NCBI GenBank assembly: GCA_034439655.1
Contig: JAWXAU010000135.1
Location: 1 to 44,952 of the forward strand
Origin: Bacteroidota bacterium
Lineage (GTDB): Bacteria; Bacteroidota; Bacteroidia; UKL13-3
Direction of reading: 5' to 3'
DNA: 44,952 nucleotides
Shown: positions 25,334 to 34,259 of the stretch, one piece after another
Layout of the letters: each line of letters opens with the position of its first letter
Numbering within the stretch: the stretch's first letter is position 1
Notes under the pieces: model-generated
What the model saw: only the letters and a program-made list of their open reading frames with translations
Database searches by the model: none
What the model was told of the DNA's origin: nothing
Translations under genes and position numbers: made by a program

Positions 25334-27588
25334 TCTTTTACAATTTTTTTGTACCCTGCTGCTCCTTTATCGTTTTCTATTTTGAGGATATAAACACCCA
25401 AGGGTTGGCTTTGCAAATCAACGCTTATATAATTCCCTGTTTTGGCTTTACTTCTCAATATTATTTTGCCAGCTATATCCGATAAAGTTATATATACATT
25501 GCCAATATCCGAAGGCAGAACTATATTAATTTTATCGTGTGCGGGATTGGGAAATATTTCAAACGCCAACTGCTCGGCTAACTGAACGGGATTGATGATG
25601 GATTTAAATTGTGTGATTTTTTGAGAGCCCCAAAAATAAAACCCGCCACGTTGGGTCCCTACAAGAATATCAGGCAGCGAATCGCCATCGAGCATTGCTA
25701 CTGCTGGCGAAATAAATGTATTATATTTAATATTTTCAAAGGTATCACTCACAAAATTAAATTGAAAACTGTCGGTCTCTTCTGCTTTTGCGTTTATATA
25801 TTTATGGGCATCCATATACAGTCTTAAACTACCTTTATAACTTCCGGCCATTAAATCCAATTTGCCATTATTATCAAAATCATATAATACTGGCACTGCC
25901 ATACCATTGTGCATCATCATCCAACAATAACAGGTATAATCAAAAAAACTATCTGATACATTAATGTTTCCAAAAGTATCGGTTACCAAGGTAAACGTTC
26001 CACTATTATTACGATAATAATTAAGCTCTCCATTATATCTTCCAATCAACATATCATTATCTCCATCGCCGTCTATGTCGCCCAGTGCTGGTGCAATGGG
26101 AGTTCCCAAATTAATACCTGCAAAAGAGTCTTTTTGCAAACTGAAAACCGGTGATAATGCAGTTCCAGTATTTTTCCACCACATTATTTTTCCCTTTGCA
26201 TGGCCCACTAGTAAGTCAGGCAAATTATCTCCATCCACATCGCCAAAGGCAGGATGGGGCCAGATTATTTTTTGGCTACGCATACCTAACCAATTACTAT
26301 CGGTCAATATATATTCTGGCTTGATTTTAGTGCCGATGTTCTTATATAATTTTAGTACCGATGTGGTGTCTTGGTTATTGAAATTATCACCCCCTGTGCC
26401 CACTATCAAATCCATGAGCGAATCGCCATCCACATCAAAAAATACAGGATTGTTCATATATCCTTCATCAATAGTTTGATCATGCAAAAAACTATTTGTT
26501 TGATATTTGAAATTTGGCAATTTATTACTGCCAGTATTCTTAAAAAATTGGATATTATTGATACCTTGGTTCACTTTTTCATCGTTCGATGCTACCAATA
26601 AATCTAATATATCATCGGCATCTACATCAACCAAAAAAGAAGCTGGAAAAGTAAAAGATTTTGCCCCGCCGCCTTCATTAGGCAAGTATATAGTATCCTG
26701 TGCAATGGCAGAATCGTAGGCCCAATTATATTCCTTTTTACCATTTTTAATATATAATAGTTCTGGCAAAAAAGCATCGCCTAATAATAAATCTTTATCT
26801 CCATCATTGTCAAAATCGTAAGCAGTAATTGTTGTGCCAGCATGTGCATGACGCTCGTAATACCTATCGCATGAATAACCAAGTCCTACTTTATTGTCGC
26901 CCGTTGGCAGAAAAAAGCCGCCGTAACAGAAATCCACCGCCATAAACATTAAACTGTCTTTAGGTAACTTTCGCTCTACCTGAACATTTTGGTACAGGTT
27001 CAAAAGCCCGCCCTGCAAATCAGTCACTAAAATATCATAGTCGCCGTCGTTATCAATATCATTTACTTCGGGATACATAAATGTGAAACAGGGAAGATTG
27101 ATGGTATTAAAACCAAATATGTTTGAATCCAAAAAACTATATATGGAATCGGGTCTACGCTCGAAAATCAAATCTCCGCCGGTTGATTTATTATTGTATA
27201 CAATAAAGTCGGAATACTGATTGGTGAAAATATCAAGATCCCCATCTCTATCATAGTCGACCATGCGAAACCAATTACTAATCTTTGGGAACTTGGCCGA
27301 AAGAAAGGCATCATGCACCCAAAGCGGGCTTCCACTTTTGGCAGTATCAGCATATACTGAAAGGCTGGCTCCTACTCTATCATATACCACCAAATCCTTA
27401 CGCCCATCGAAGTTCGCATCAATTGTTGCAAACTGTGGTGCAGTTATTCCTCCAGAGAACGGATATCTGTACAAATCATTCGTTTTATGATTTTTGAAAA
27501 TAGGGGGTTGTGTGGGATATAACTTGATTTGGGAATAGGATTGGCAAAAAACAAAGATTAAGAATGCAAGGGTGAGTAGCTTTTTCAT
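25330..27588 (-). CDS. Secreted FG-GAP/VCBS repeat protein with T9SS sorting tail
   Basis: A 752-residue exported protein. From ATG 27588 it has a Sec signal peptide (MKKLLTLAFLIFVFCQSYSQ). Then come about eight to ten FG-GAP/VCBS units marked by calcium-binding DxDxDGxxD loops such as DYDRDGDLD, DIDNDGDYD, DFDNDGDKD, DVDGDNLPD, DIDGDGDND and DFDNNGKLD, which should fold as a beta-propeller. It ends with a type A Por-secretion tail: FPNPAHDKINI, GVYILKI and the basic KKIVKD. It is therefore predicted to cross the outer membrane by T9SS and be surface-bound or released. An earlier in-frame start (27714) would bury the signal peptide and is rejected. Adhesion or matrix binding is plausible; no catalytic domain is seen. 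Confidence 0.9.
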   Translation of the reverse strand: MKKLLTLAFLIFVFCQSYSQIKLYPTQPPIFKNHKTNDLYRYPFSGGITAPQFATIDANFDGRKDLVVYDRVGASLSVYADTAKSGSPLWVHDAFLSAKFPKISNWFRMVDYDRDGDLDIFTNQYSDFIVYNNKSTGGDLIFERRPDSIYSFLDSNIFGFNTINLPCFTFMYPEVNDIDNDGDYDILVTDLQGGLLNLYQNVQVERKLPKDSLMFMAVDFCYGGFFLPTGDNKVGLGYSCDRYYERHAHAGTTITAYDFDNDGDKDLLLGDAFLPELLYIKNGKKEYNWAYDSAIAQDTIYLPNEGGGAKSFTFPASFLVDVDADDILDLLVASNDEKVNQGINNIQFFKNTGSNKLPNFKYQTNSFLHDQTIDEGYMNNPVFFDVDGDSLMDLIVGTGGDNFNNQDTTSVLKLYKNIGTKIKPEYILTDSNWLGMRSQKIIWPHPAFGDVDGDNLPDLLVGHAKGKIMWWKNTGTALSPVFSLQKDSFAGINLGTPIAPALGDIDGDGDNDMLIGRYNGELNYYRNNSGTFTLVTDTFGNINVSDSFFDYTCYCWMMMHNGMAVPVLYDFDNNGKLDLMAGSYKGSLRLYMDAHKYINAKAEETDSFQFNFVSDTFENIKYNTFISPAVAMLDGDSLPDILVGTQRGGFYFWGSQKITQFKSIINPVQLAEQLAFEIFPNPAHDKINIVLPSDIGNVYITLSDIAGKIILRSKAKTGNYISVDLQSQPLGVYILKIENDKGAAGYKKIVKD

Positions 27589-27602
27589 GATAAAATATTT
27601 TT

Positions 27603-27610
27603 CAAATATA
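27603..27610 (-). promoter_or_regulatory. Candidate -7 box for the FG-GAP protein gene
   Basis: TATATTTG on the minus strand matches TAnnTTTG and lies 14 bases before the preferred ATG at 27588, which supports that start. No clear -33 TTTG is present. Confidence 0.42.
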
Positions 27611-27652
27611 CGGGGAATAATTAATTTGAATATCGAAATTCTACAGCAAAGA

Positions 27653-27700
27653 AAAAGGCAACACCATATATGAACCAATAAAAAAACATAGTTGCCTTTT
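27653..27700. other. Hairpin-forming inverted repeat in a divergent gap
   Basis: AAAAGGCAAC and GTTGCCTTTT are perfect 10-base inverted repeats separated by 28 bases. They lie between the divergent FG-GAP and murF genes. With A- and T-runs on the outside this looks like a bidirectional terminator, but no gene ends here. It may be a relic or mark a short untranslated RNA. Confidence 0.35.
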
Positions 27701-27796
27701 CCATTTAACTGCAAGTCCTGTAAAAAATATGCTTTGCAAATGTGTTACAAGACTTAAAATTGCAGGACATTTCTATTTTAAACTAACCAATTAATT

Positions 27797-29086
27797 ATGA
27801 ACCTAGAAGAACTTTACCACAAATTCAAAAGTTGTGGTTCTATAAGCATCGACTCACGAACCCTGCCAAAAGGTTGCCTGTACATTGCCATAAAAGGAAA
27901 TAATTTTAATGGAAATGCATTTGCACAAGAGGCATTGCACAATGGAGCCGCCTATGCAGTAGTGCAAGAAGTTGAATTTGCTACCGATGAAAATATTTTT
28001 TTAGTCCCCGATACTTTACAATTCTTGCAACAATTAGCCCACCGGTACCGCAACAGTTTCATTATCCCTTTTATAGGTATTACAGGTTCCAATGGTAAAA
28101 CCACCACCAAAGAACTATTATATAGTGTATTGAAACAAAAATACAAAACCCATGTTACCAAAGGCAATTTAAACAACCATATCGGATTACCGCTCACTAT
28201 ATTATCCATGCCTACCGATACCGAGATAGCGGTAATAGAAATGGGGGCTAACAAAGTGGGCGACAATGCTGAACTGTGTGAAATATTTGACCCCAACTTT
28301 GGGTTAATAACCAATATTGGCAAAGAACACCTGGAGGGTTTTGGCAATATTGAAGGAGTGGTATTGGGGAACGGAGAATTGTTTAACCATTTGCAAAAAA
28401 AAGGTGGGACAACCTTTGTAAACCTTCAACAGGAGCAGGTGCTTATGATGGCAAGTAAACTTTCCAATAAGATTACTTATGGATTGGATATTGCCGAAGC
28501 GAATTATTCTGCCGAAGTATTATCGATTAACCCATCTATCAAATTAGCAATCGAGGGTACCATTATCAATTCACCACTCTTTGGTACTTATAATGCCGAA
28601 AATATGATGGCCGCAATCGCTATCGGATTATATTTTGAAACACCATTGGAATTAATAAAAAAAGGCATTGAAGAATATGTACCTGCCAATAACCGCTCTC
28701 AGGTAATTGAAAGAAATAGCAACCATATTATAGTTGACTGCTATAATGCGAACCCCAGCAGTATGGAAGTGTCCATCAAAAATTTTATGGGTATGAATTT
28801 ACCAGGCAAAAGCAAAGTATTAATGCTTGGCGATATGTACGAAACAGGTGCATTTGAAAATGAAGAACACGCGGCCATTGCAAAATTAGTTTTAAGTTTA
28901 AAACCCGATAAAACATATTTATGTGGCAAGGCATTCGGCGTGCAAAAAAACTTACTAAACTGTGAATGGTTTGAAAAATCAGAAAATTTAGCAGAGCACT
29001 TAAAAAAACATCCGATTGAAAATGCTTCTATATTTATTAAGGGTTCCAGAGGCATGCAAATGGAAAAATTGTTAGAGAACCTATAA
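27797..29086 (+). CDS. murF: UDP-N-acetylmuramoyl-tripeptide--D-alanyl-D-alanine ligase
   Basis: MurF adds D-Ala-D-Ala to UDP-MurNAc-tripeptide, the last cytoplasmic step of peptidoglycan precursor synthesis. The 429-residue protein has the N-terminal UDP-binding domain with SIDSRTLPKGCLYIAIKG (17-34), the ATP P-loop GITGSNGKTTT at 94-104, the central ligase segment with VIEMGANKVG and a C-terminal domain with DCYNANPSSM and MLGDMYETG. Length and motifs are normal. It lies outside any mur/fts (dcw) cluster here; the neighbours are an FG-GAP protein upstream and two outer-membrane proteins downstream, the first after 76 bases. Confidence 0.96.
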   Translation: MNLEELYHKFKSCGSISIDSRTLPKGCLYIAIKGNNFNGNAFAQEALHNGAAYAVVQEVEFATDENIFLVPDTLQFLQQLAHRYRNSFIIPFIGITGSNGKTTTKELLYSVLKQKYKTHVTKGNLNNHIGLPLTILSMPTDTEIAVIEMGANKVGDNAELCEIFDPNFGLITNIGKEHLEGFGNIEGVVLGNGELFNHLQKKGGTTFVNLQQEQVLMMASKLSNKITYGLDIAEANYSAEVLSINPSIKLAIEGTIINSPLFGTYNAENMMAAIAIGLYFETPLELIKKGIEEYVPANNRSQVIERNSNHIIVDCYNANPSSMEVSIKNFMGMNLPGKSKVLMLGDMYETGAFENEEHAAIAKLVLSLKPDKTYLCGKAFGVQKNLLNCEWFEKSENLAEHLKKHPIENASIFIKGSRGMQMEKLLENL

Positions 29087-29162
29087 TATATATCGCTTTA
29101 GCTTTATTGCAATAATTTCTATTATAAAAACTTTGATGTGCTATAATTGTTAAACTAGCTGC

Positions 29163-30443
29163 ATGACAAAACATACCTCTTCCAAAAGCACAAATAATAA
29201 GGATGCCCGGTACGTTCTCTATACTAAATTATTCTGGTGTGTTGTACTTGTTTTTTGTTATTCTTTTTGTCAGGCACAATCAAAAGAGCCTGTGCTAAAA
29301 GATACGCTAAACACCGATACAGTGGTTGCACAGAAAGACTTAATAGATGTATTAAAAAAATGGTTCGGAAAAAAGAAAGATTCTCTTGAAAGTAATATAA
29401 AAAAGCCAGGCGTATATTACTTTGTATTTATCCCCAGTATTGGCTATGCCCAGCAAACAGGCTTTAGCTTGTGGAGTTCTATCAATTGTTCTTTTTATAA
29501 TGATAGTGTGCACAAACAAAATATTTCTGTAATTTATGGGAGCGTTGAGTATGCTCAAAAAGGGCAATTGTCCACATTCTTATCTTCCAATATTTGGACT
29601 AAAGGTAACAAACTTAATTTATTAAGTGATGTTAGATATGAACTTTATTCTCAAGAGACTTATGGTTTAGGTGGGCAAAGTAACTTAGCAGACGCAGATA
29701 GGATTTATTATAATTATTTTAGGTTTTATCAATTGTTTCAAAAAAAAATTGCACATGATTTCTTAGCAGGAGCAGGATATAGCATCGATTATTATTTTAA
29801 AATAAATGACCAAAATGCAAATAAGCACCAGCTTAGTACATTATATAATCAATATGATAGCAGTAAGCGAAACGTGGCTTCAGGGCTAGTGGTCAATATA
29901 TTGTACGATGCCCGTCGTAACGCCAACAATCCGGTAAATAGTAATTATGCCAATATTATATACAAGCAATGCACCAAAAGCTTAGGCAGCGACAATAATT
30001 GGCAATCGCTATATTTAGATTTCAGGAAATATATCAAGTTCCCCGCAAACTCTAAAAACCTGTTAGCTTTTTGGAACTTCAATTGGTTCACTTTTGGTAG
30101 CAAGCCTCCTTATTTCACGCTTCCTGGCACTGGTGGTGATACCTATGCCAACTCTGGCCGCCAATATATTGCAGGGCGATTTCGCAGCAAAAATATGTTA
30201 TACCTGGAATCGGAATACCGCTTTACGGTAACCCGAAATGGCTTATGGGGTGGTGTGGTATTCGCCAATGTGCAAAGTGTAACCAATATGAATACATCAC
30301 AATTCGATAATTTGAAAGGTGGGTACGGGGCTGGTTTCAGACTTAAACTTAACAAAAAATCCAATATCAATTTAATCGTTACCTATGGATTTGGAGCAGC
30401 CGGAGCAAAAGGCTTATTCTTTAATTTGGGTGAAGTATTTTAA
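29163..30443 (+). CDS. BamA/TamA-like outer-membrane beta-barrel protein
   Basis: A 426-residue predicted outer-membrane protein. The N-terminus has a hydrophobic signal (about 22-38, FWCVVLVFCYSFCQAQ) with likely cleavage after CQA. A short basic linker (KKWFGKKKDS) follows, then alternating amphipathic strands ending in aromatic Phe, as in beta-barrels. The segment YIAGRFRSKNMLYLESEYRF plus VTRNGLWGGVVFANV resembles the conserved R-G-R / E-Y-R-F part of Omp85 (surface antigen D15) barrels, and the protein ends in FNLGEVF. No POTRA domains are seen, so it is a barrel-only member. Its role is unknown. It may share the murF transcript (76-base gap). Confidence 0.72.
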   Translation: MTKHTSSKSTNNKDARYVLYTKLFWCVVLVFCYSFCQAQSKEPVLKDTLNTDTVVAQKDLIDVLKKWFGKKKDSLESNIKKPGVYYFVFIPSIGYAQQTGFSLWSSINCSFYNDSVHKQNISVIYGSVEYAQKGQLSTFLSSNIWTKGNKLNLLSDVRYELYSQETYGLGGQSNLADADRIYYNYFRFYQLFQKKIAHDFLAGAGYSIDYYFKINDQNANKHQLSTLYNQYDSSKRNVASGLVVNILYDARRNANNPVNSNYANIIYKQCTKSLGSDNNWQSLYLDFRKYIKFPANSKNLLAFWNFNWFTFGSKPPYFTLPGTGGDTYANSGRQYIAGRFRSKNMLYLESEYRFTVTRNGLWGGVVFANVQSVTNMNTSQFDNLKGGYGAGFRLKLNKKSNINLIVTYGFGAAGAKGLFFNLGEVF

Positions 30444-30526
30444 CCCTAAAAGTAATCAATATTCCAAAAAAGATTTTTCACCCAAAGCAACCAAATTCAC
30501 AATATTGATATCTTGTTAAAAGACAA

Positions 30527-30559
30527 TTGTATTTTTTATGCCTAGCTTTTGTAAATTTG
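30527..30559 (+). promoter_or_regulatory. Candidate promoter for the second barrel protein
   Basis: TTG (30527-30529) and TAAATTTG (30552-30559) are separated by 22 bases, close to the Bacteroidota consensus. The box lies 12 bases before the proposed TTG start, which would leave a leader of only six to eight bases. Confidence 0.4.
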
Positions 30560-30571
30560 CCCATTGATATT

Positions 30572-31381
30572 TTGAGAACTACTATTTTATATCTGATAAT
30601 TAGCTGCTGCCTCGGTACTGTTGCCAGTGCCCAGAAAATGGAGGAGGAGGACAAGTACCACTTTGGTGTGGTTGCTGGGCTAGCAACGGGTTGGTACCGG
30701 AGTAACCGACTTAATGTTCAGGGTGACAGCGTAAGGTATTCCACAAAACCACATACTGGGTTTTCAGTGAGTCTTTATTCACGCCAAAAGATCGATAAGT
30801 TTTTTAAACCCTTCACCAATACTCGCAAAATAAAAAACTGGTACTGGCAGGCGGAGATAAGTGGGTCATACCGTGGTAGCAATTATAATTATTACGAAGG
30901 GCCTAAGGATACAGCAGGTAAATACATATATAATAGCCAAGGCAGAATTGATAGTTATACCAAAAGTGCCAAAGGCCGGTTCAACCGCATTACTACCTTT
31001 GGGTTGGAGGTGCCTTTAATGTTAGTTTGGGATATACGAAATAAACAAAAACACCAAGTCCTTTTTGGTGCTGATATCCATTATTTAATCAGTTGGGAAT
31101 TTTACAGGGCTAACGACCCCTTCCCTGTATATTTTGACCCTGGAGGATACAAAGAAGATTTTTTCGACAAATTTGTAACCCCACAAAAATGGAATAGCAG
31201 TGGTCTCTTGGGATATCAGTATTCAGGCGATGTGTGTGGGTTTCGTGCCATGTTGCGATATGGTTTTTTTAATGTGAACAATAATATAGTGGTGGATTTT
31301 AATACGCAAAACAACCAACCTACTGCTATTATTAGAGGTTATCTTATCCCAATGGCGATTGACTTAAGTATTGTTTTTTAA
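30572..31381 (+). CDS. Predicted outer-membrane beta-barrel protein
   Basis: I do not recognise the family. From TTG 30572 the 269-residue product has a clean signal peptide (starting LRTTILYLIISCCLGTVASA, cleaved before QK). The mature part is rich in Tyr, Trp and Gly, with alternating strand patterns (WYWQAEISGSYRGSNYNYYE, VLFGADIHYLISWEF, FRAMLRYGFFNVNNNIVVDF) and a C-terminal phenylalanine (IDLSIVF). This matches small porin-like or outer-membrane PMT-type barrels of Bacteroidota. A longer reading frame starting at TTG 30527 would add 15 residues that overlap the promoter-like box, so I prefer the later start. The sequence gives no substrate or partner. Confidence 0.65.
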   Translation: MRTTILYLIISCCLGTVASAQKMEEEDKYHFGVVAGLATGWYRSNRLNVQGDSVRYSTKPHTGFSVSLYSRQKIDKFFKPFTNTRKIKNWYWQAEISGSYRGSNYNYYEGPKDTAGKYIYNSQGRIDSYTKSAKGRFNRITTFGLEVPLMLVWDIRNKQKHQVLFGADIHYLISWEFYRANDPFPVYFDPGGYKEDFFDKFVTPQKWNSSGLLGYQYSGDVCGFRAMLRYGFFNVNNNIVVDFNTQNNQPTAIIRGYLIPMAIDLSIVF

Positions 31382-31552
31382 AGCTTGCCCAGTGCGAGGT
31401 TAATCCATTTTATCACAGTTTTTATCTCGATAATTTCTGTTTATATTTCTTCCACATTAAAAGCAGAAATTTTTATTCCCTGTAAATCAAGCAAAAAGGG
31501 CATTTTTGCTAAATTTTATCAAAGGCTTATCAAGAAATTCGTAGCCCCTGTA

Positions 31553-31582
31553 TTGTTTTTAATACAAATAGGTCTACATTTG
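31553..31582 (+). promoter_or_regulatory. Promoter of the tRNA-tuf operon
   Basis: TTG (31553-31555), 19 bases, then TACATTTG (31575-31582) match the Bacteroidota consensus well. The box lies 63 bases before tRNA-Thr(UGU). The 264-base gap 31382-31645 otherwise holds no gene or repeat that I can see. Confidence 0.65.
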
Positions 31583-31645
31583 CAGTCCTTTTTTGGGCAG
31601 GAATGCTTAGATTCAGTTCTTAATGTATTGATAAACAAGGTGTAG

Positions 31646-31718
31646 GCCACTTTAGCTCAGCTGGTAGAGCAACTGATTTGTAATCAGTAGGTCGCTGGTT
31701 CGATCCCGGCAAGTGGCT
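31646..31718 (+). tRNA. tRNA-Thr (UGU)
   Basis: A 73-base cloverleaf: acceptor GCCACTT/AAGTGGC, anticodon stem ACTGA/TCAGT around loop TTTGTAA (anticodon TGT) and T-arm GCTGG-TTCGATC-CCGGC. CCA is encoded at 31719-31721, unlike the other tRNAs here. Confidence 0.97.
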
Positions 31719-31730
31719 CCAAAAAACAAG

Positions 31731-31811
31731 GGGGAGATACCAGAGCGGTCAAATGGGGCAGACTGTAAATCTGCTGAGAAATCTACGAAGGTTCGAATCC
31801 TTCTCTCCCCA
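31731..31811 (+). tRNA. tRNA-Tyr (GUA)
   Basis: An 81-base class II tRNA: acceptor GGGGAGA/TCTCCCC, anticodon stem GCAGA/TCTGC around CTGTAAA (anticodon GTA), a long variable arm, and T-arm GAAGG-TTCGAAT-CCTTC. CCA is not encoded. Confidence 0.96.
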
Positions 31812-31871
31812 CGCTGCACATCTTTATTTTGATTTGAAGATATTATATATTTAAGAATTTAAAATAACTCT

Positions 31872-31944
31872 GCGGGAGTAGCTCAGTTGGTAGAGCGACA
31901 GCCTTCCAAGCTGTAGGTCGCCGGTTCGAACCTGGTCTCCCGCT
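31872..31944 (+). tRNA. tRNA-Gly (UCC)
   Basis: A 73-base cloverleaf: acceptor GCGGGAG/CTCCCGC, anticodon stem ACAGC/GCTGT around CTTCCAA (anticodon TCC), and a normal T-arm with TTCGAAC. CCA is not encoded. Confidence 0.96.
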
Positions 31945-31997
31945 CTAAACCAAACTTTAACCAAGTTTGGCTGCTGCGAAAAACGCAAAAGGCGAAA

Positions 31998-32069
<72 letters not shown>

Positions 32070-32143
32070 CAACAAGAAAAGACAAGAAATAACAAAACAA
32101 TAAAACATAAATTAAAAACTAACAACAATTAAATTCTACTAAA

Positions 32144-33331
32144 ATGGCAAAAGAAAATTTCGACCGTTCAAAACCACACGTGAACATCGGCACCATCGGT
32201 CACGTTGACCATGGAAAAACCACCCTTACGGCTGCCATTACCAAAGTGCTAGCCGACAAGGGTCTTTCAACAGCTCGTTCATTCGAATCTATTGACTCTG
32301 CTCCTGAAGAAAAAGAACGCGGTATTACAATCAATACTGCACACGTAGAGTATTCTACAGCAAATCGTCACTACGCTCACGTAGACTGTCCAGGTCACGC
32401 TGACTATGTTAAGAACATGGTTACTGGTGCTGCCCAAATGGACGGAGCTATTTTGGTAGTAGCATCAACTGATGGCCCAATGCCTCAAACACGCGAACAT
32501 ATTCTTCTGGCTCGCCAGGTAGGTGTGCCTCGTATCGTTGTATTCATGAACAAAGTGGATATGGTTGATGATGAAGAATTGTTAGACTTAGTAGAATTAG
32601 AAATACGTGAATTGCTTACCAAATACGATTTTCCTGGAGACGATATCCCAATCATTCGTGGTTCTGCCCTTGGTGGACTTAACGGCGATGCCAAATGGGT
32701 AGAAAAAATTATGGAACTTATGGATCAAGTAGATGCATATATCCCTGTTCCTCCTCGTGCAGTCGATCTTCCTTTCTTGATGCCTGTAGAAGATGTATTC
32801 TCGATCACTGGTCGTGGCACGGTTGCAACTGGTCGTATCGAACGTGGCGTAGTTAACGTAGGCGACGCAGTTGATATCATCGGTATGGGTGCTGAAAACT
32901 TGAAATCAGTTTGTACTGGTGTTGAGATGTTCCGCAAACTATTAGATCGTGGTGAAGCTGGCGATAATGCTGGTATATTGCTACGTGGTATTGAAAAAAC
33001 CGATATCCGCCGTGGTATGGTTATTTGCAAACCAGGTTCAGTTAACCCACACAGCGATTTCAAAGCCGAAATATATGTACTAAGCAAAGATGAAGGTGGA
33101 CGTCATACTCCATTCTTCAACAAATATCGCCCTCAATTTTATTTCCGTACCACAGACGTTACTGGCGAAGTAATGCTACCTGATGGAATGGAAATGATTA
33201 TGCCTGGTGATAACGTAACTGTAACCGTTAACCTTATCCAATCTATCGCTATGGAAAAAGGACTTCGCTTCGCTATCCGCGAAGGTGGTCGTACCATTGG
33301 TGCTGGTCAGGTTACCGAAATAATTAAGTAA
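32144..33331 (+). CDS. tuf: Elongation factor Tu
   Basis: EF-Tu carries aminoacyl-tRNA to the ribosome as a GTP complex. The 395-residue protein has the P-loop GHVDHGKT (19-26), the switch region with [25 protein letters not shown], and the two beta-barrel domains ending in [15 protein letters not shown]. It lies inside a tRNA-rich operon: four tRNA genes precede it and tRNA-Trp follows. This is the arrangement expected ahead of secE-nusG in Bacteroidota. The leader has no Shine-Dalgarno sequence. A hairpin at 33347-33376 follows the stop. Confidence 0.98.
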   Translation: MAKENFDRSKPHVNIGTIGHVDHGKTTLTAAITKVLADKGLSTARSFESIDSAPEEKERGITINTAHVEYSTANRHYAHVDCPGHADYVKNMVTGAAQMDGAILVVASTDGPMPQTREHILLARQVGVPRIVVFMNKVDMVDDEELLDLVELEIRELLTKYDFPGDDIPIIRGSALGGLNGDAKWVEKIMELMDQVDAYIPVPPRAVDLPFLMPVEDVFSITGRGTVATGRIERGVVNVGDAVDIIGMGAENLKSVCTGVEMFRKLLDRGEAGDNAGILLRGIEKTDIRRGMVICKPGSVNPHSDFKAEIYVLSKDEGGRHTPFFNKYRPQFYFRTTDVTGEVMLPDGMEMIMPGDNVTVTVNLIQSIAMEKGLRFAIREGGRTIGAGQVTEIIK

Positions 33332-33346
33332 TTAACCAAAAAGAGA

Positions 33347-33380
33347 GTAAGCCATAAGCAACCGTTTATGGCTTACTTTA
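33347..33380 (+). terminator. Hairpin between tuf and tRNA-Trp (terminator, attenuator or processing site)
   Basis: A perfect 11-bp stem GTAAGCCATAA/TTATGGCTTAC (33347-33357 and 33366-33376) with an 8-base loop is followed by TTTAT. The T-run is short, and tRNA-Trp and secE follow within 110 bases with no promoter that I can see. Partial termination or RNA processing is therefore likelier than a full stop. Confidence 0.6.
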
Positions 33381-33387
33381 TCCATAA

Positions 33388-33458
33388 ACGGGCATAGTTC
33401 AATGGTAGAATAGAGGTCTCCAAAACCTTTGATCTGGGTTCGAATCCTAGTGCCCGTG
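33388..33458 (+). tRNA. tRNA-Trp (CCA)
   Basis: A 71-base cloverleaf: acceptor ACGGGCA/TGCCCGT, anticodon loop CTCCAAA (anticodon CCA) and T-loop TTCGAAT. The 3' CCA is not encoded. It sits 22 bases before secE, the usual bacterial position. Confidence 0.95.
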
Positions 33459-33480
33459 CAAAAAACAAAACAAGAAAATT

Positions 33481-33672
33481 ATGAGCAAGTTTTCAGAAGT
33501 AATAGAATCAACAACAGACGAGTTAAAAAACAAAGTAACCTGGCCTACTTGGCAAGAGTTGCAGAGTAGTACCGTATTAGTGATGGTTGCTACTTTAATA
33601 CTTTCTGTAGTAATAGGAATTATTGATTTGGTGGGCAGCCAACTTATCAACCTCTTGTATTCATTGTCGTAA
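33481..33672 (+). CDS. secE: Preprotein translocase subunit SecE
   Basis: SecE clamps the SecY channel in the inner membrane. This 63-residue form has the conserved amphipathic segment (about 6-28, with VTWPTWQEL) and one membrane helix (about 29-52), as in most bacteria outside the enterics. It is expressed between tRNA-Trp and nusG; nusG starts 31 bases after its stop. Confidence 0.94.
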   Translation: MSKFSEVIESTTDELKNKVTWPTWQELQSSTVLVMVATLILSVVIGIIDLVGSQLINLLYSLS

Positions 33673-33703
33673 ACTAACATTAATAATTATAACAGGTACA
33701 AAA

Positions 33704-34246
33704 ATGGCTCACGATTTTAAATGGTACGTAGTCCGTGCCATAAGCGGGCAAGAAAGAAAAGTTAAGTCTTATATTGAGGCTGAACTTACTAGGGAAGGCT
33801 TGATGGACTTTGTTCCACAAATCCTTATCCCTATGGAGAAAGTGTACCAAGTTAAGAATGGCAAGAAGACTACCAAGGAGAAAAATTACTTCCCTGGATA
33901 CATTCTAATTGAAGCTGATTTAACAGGTGAAGTCGCACCCACTATTAAAGCTATTAATGGTGTGGTTGGTTTTTTGGGAGCCAAAGACGGTGGCCCAACA
34001 CCCTTGCGTCAAAACGAAGTAAACAGAATATTGGGAACCATAGATGAAGTTTCGGAAAAACCCGAAAGCATGATGGAGCCTTTTATCGTAGGCGAAAATA
34101 TCAAAGTAACCGATGGCCCATTCAATGGTTTCTCGGGTTCGATTGAGGAAGTAATGGAAGACAAAAAGAAATTGAAGGTGATGGTGAAAATATTTGGACG
34201 CCGTACGCCTTTAGAACTTAATTATTTACAAGTAGAAAAAGAATAG
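33704..34246 (+). CDS. nusG: Transcription termination/antitermination protein NusG
   Basis: NusG binds RNA polymerase and couples it to Rho or to the ribosome through S10. The 180-residue product from ATG 33704 begins [20 protein letters not shown], the normal NGN-domain start, contains [11 protein letters not shown] and ends in a KOW domain ([18 protein letters not shown]). The reading frame is open 27 codons further upstream, but that part overlaps secE in another frame and is not homologous. Gene order secE-nusG-rplK is standard. Confidence 0.97.
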   Translation: MAHDFKWYVVRAISGQERKVKSYIEAELTREGLMDFVPQILIPMEKVYQVKNGKKTTKEKNYFPGYILIEADLTGEVAPTIKAINGVVGFLGAKDGGPTPLRQNEVNRILGTIDEVSEKPESMMEPFIVGENIKVTDGPFNGFSGSIEEVMEDKKKLKVMVKIFGRRTPLELNYLQVEKE

Positions 34247-34259
34247 ATTTTATACAACC

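Noticed and set aside
31385-31645. Open frame of 86 codons before the tRNA cluster
   Set aside because: It overlaps the tRNA-operon promoter, starts without support and encodes nothing recognisable; it is most likely untranslated spacer.
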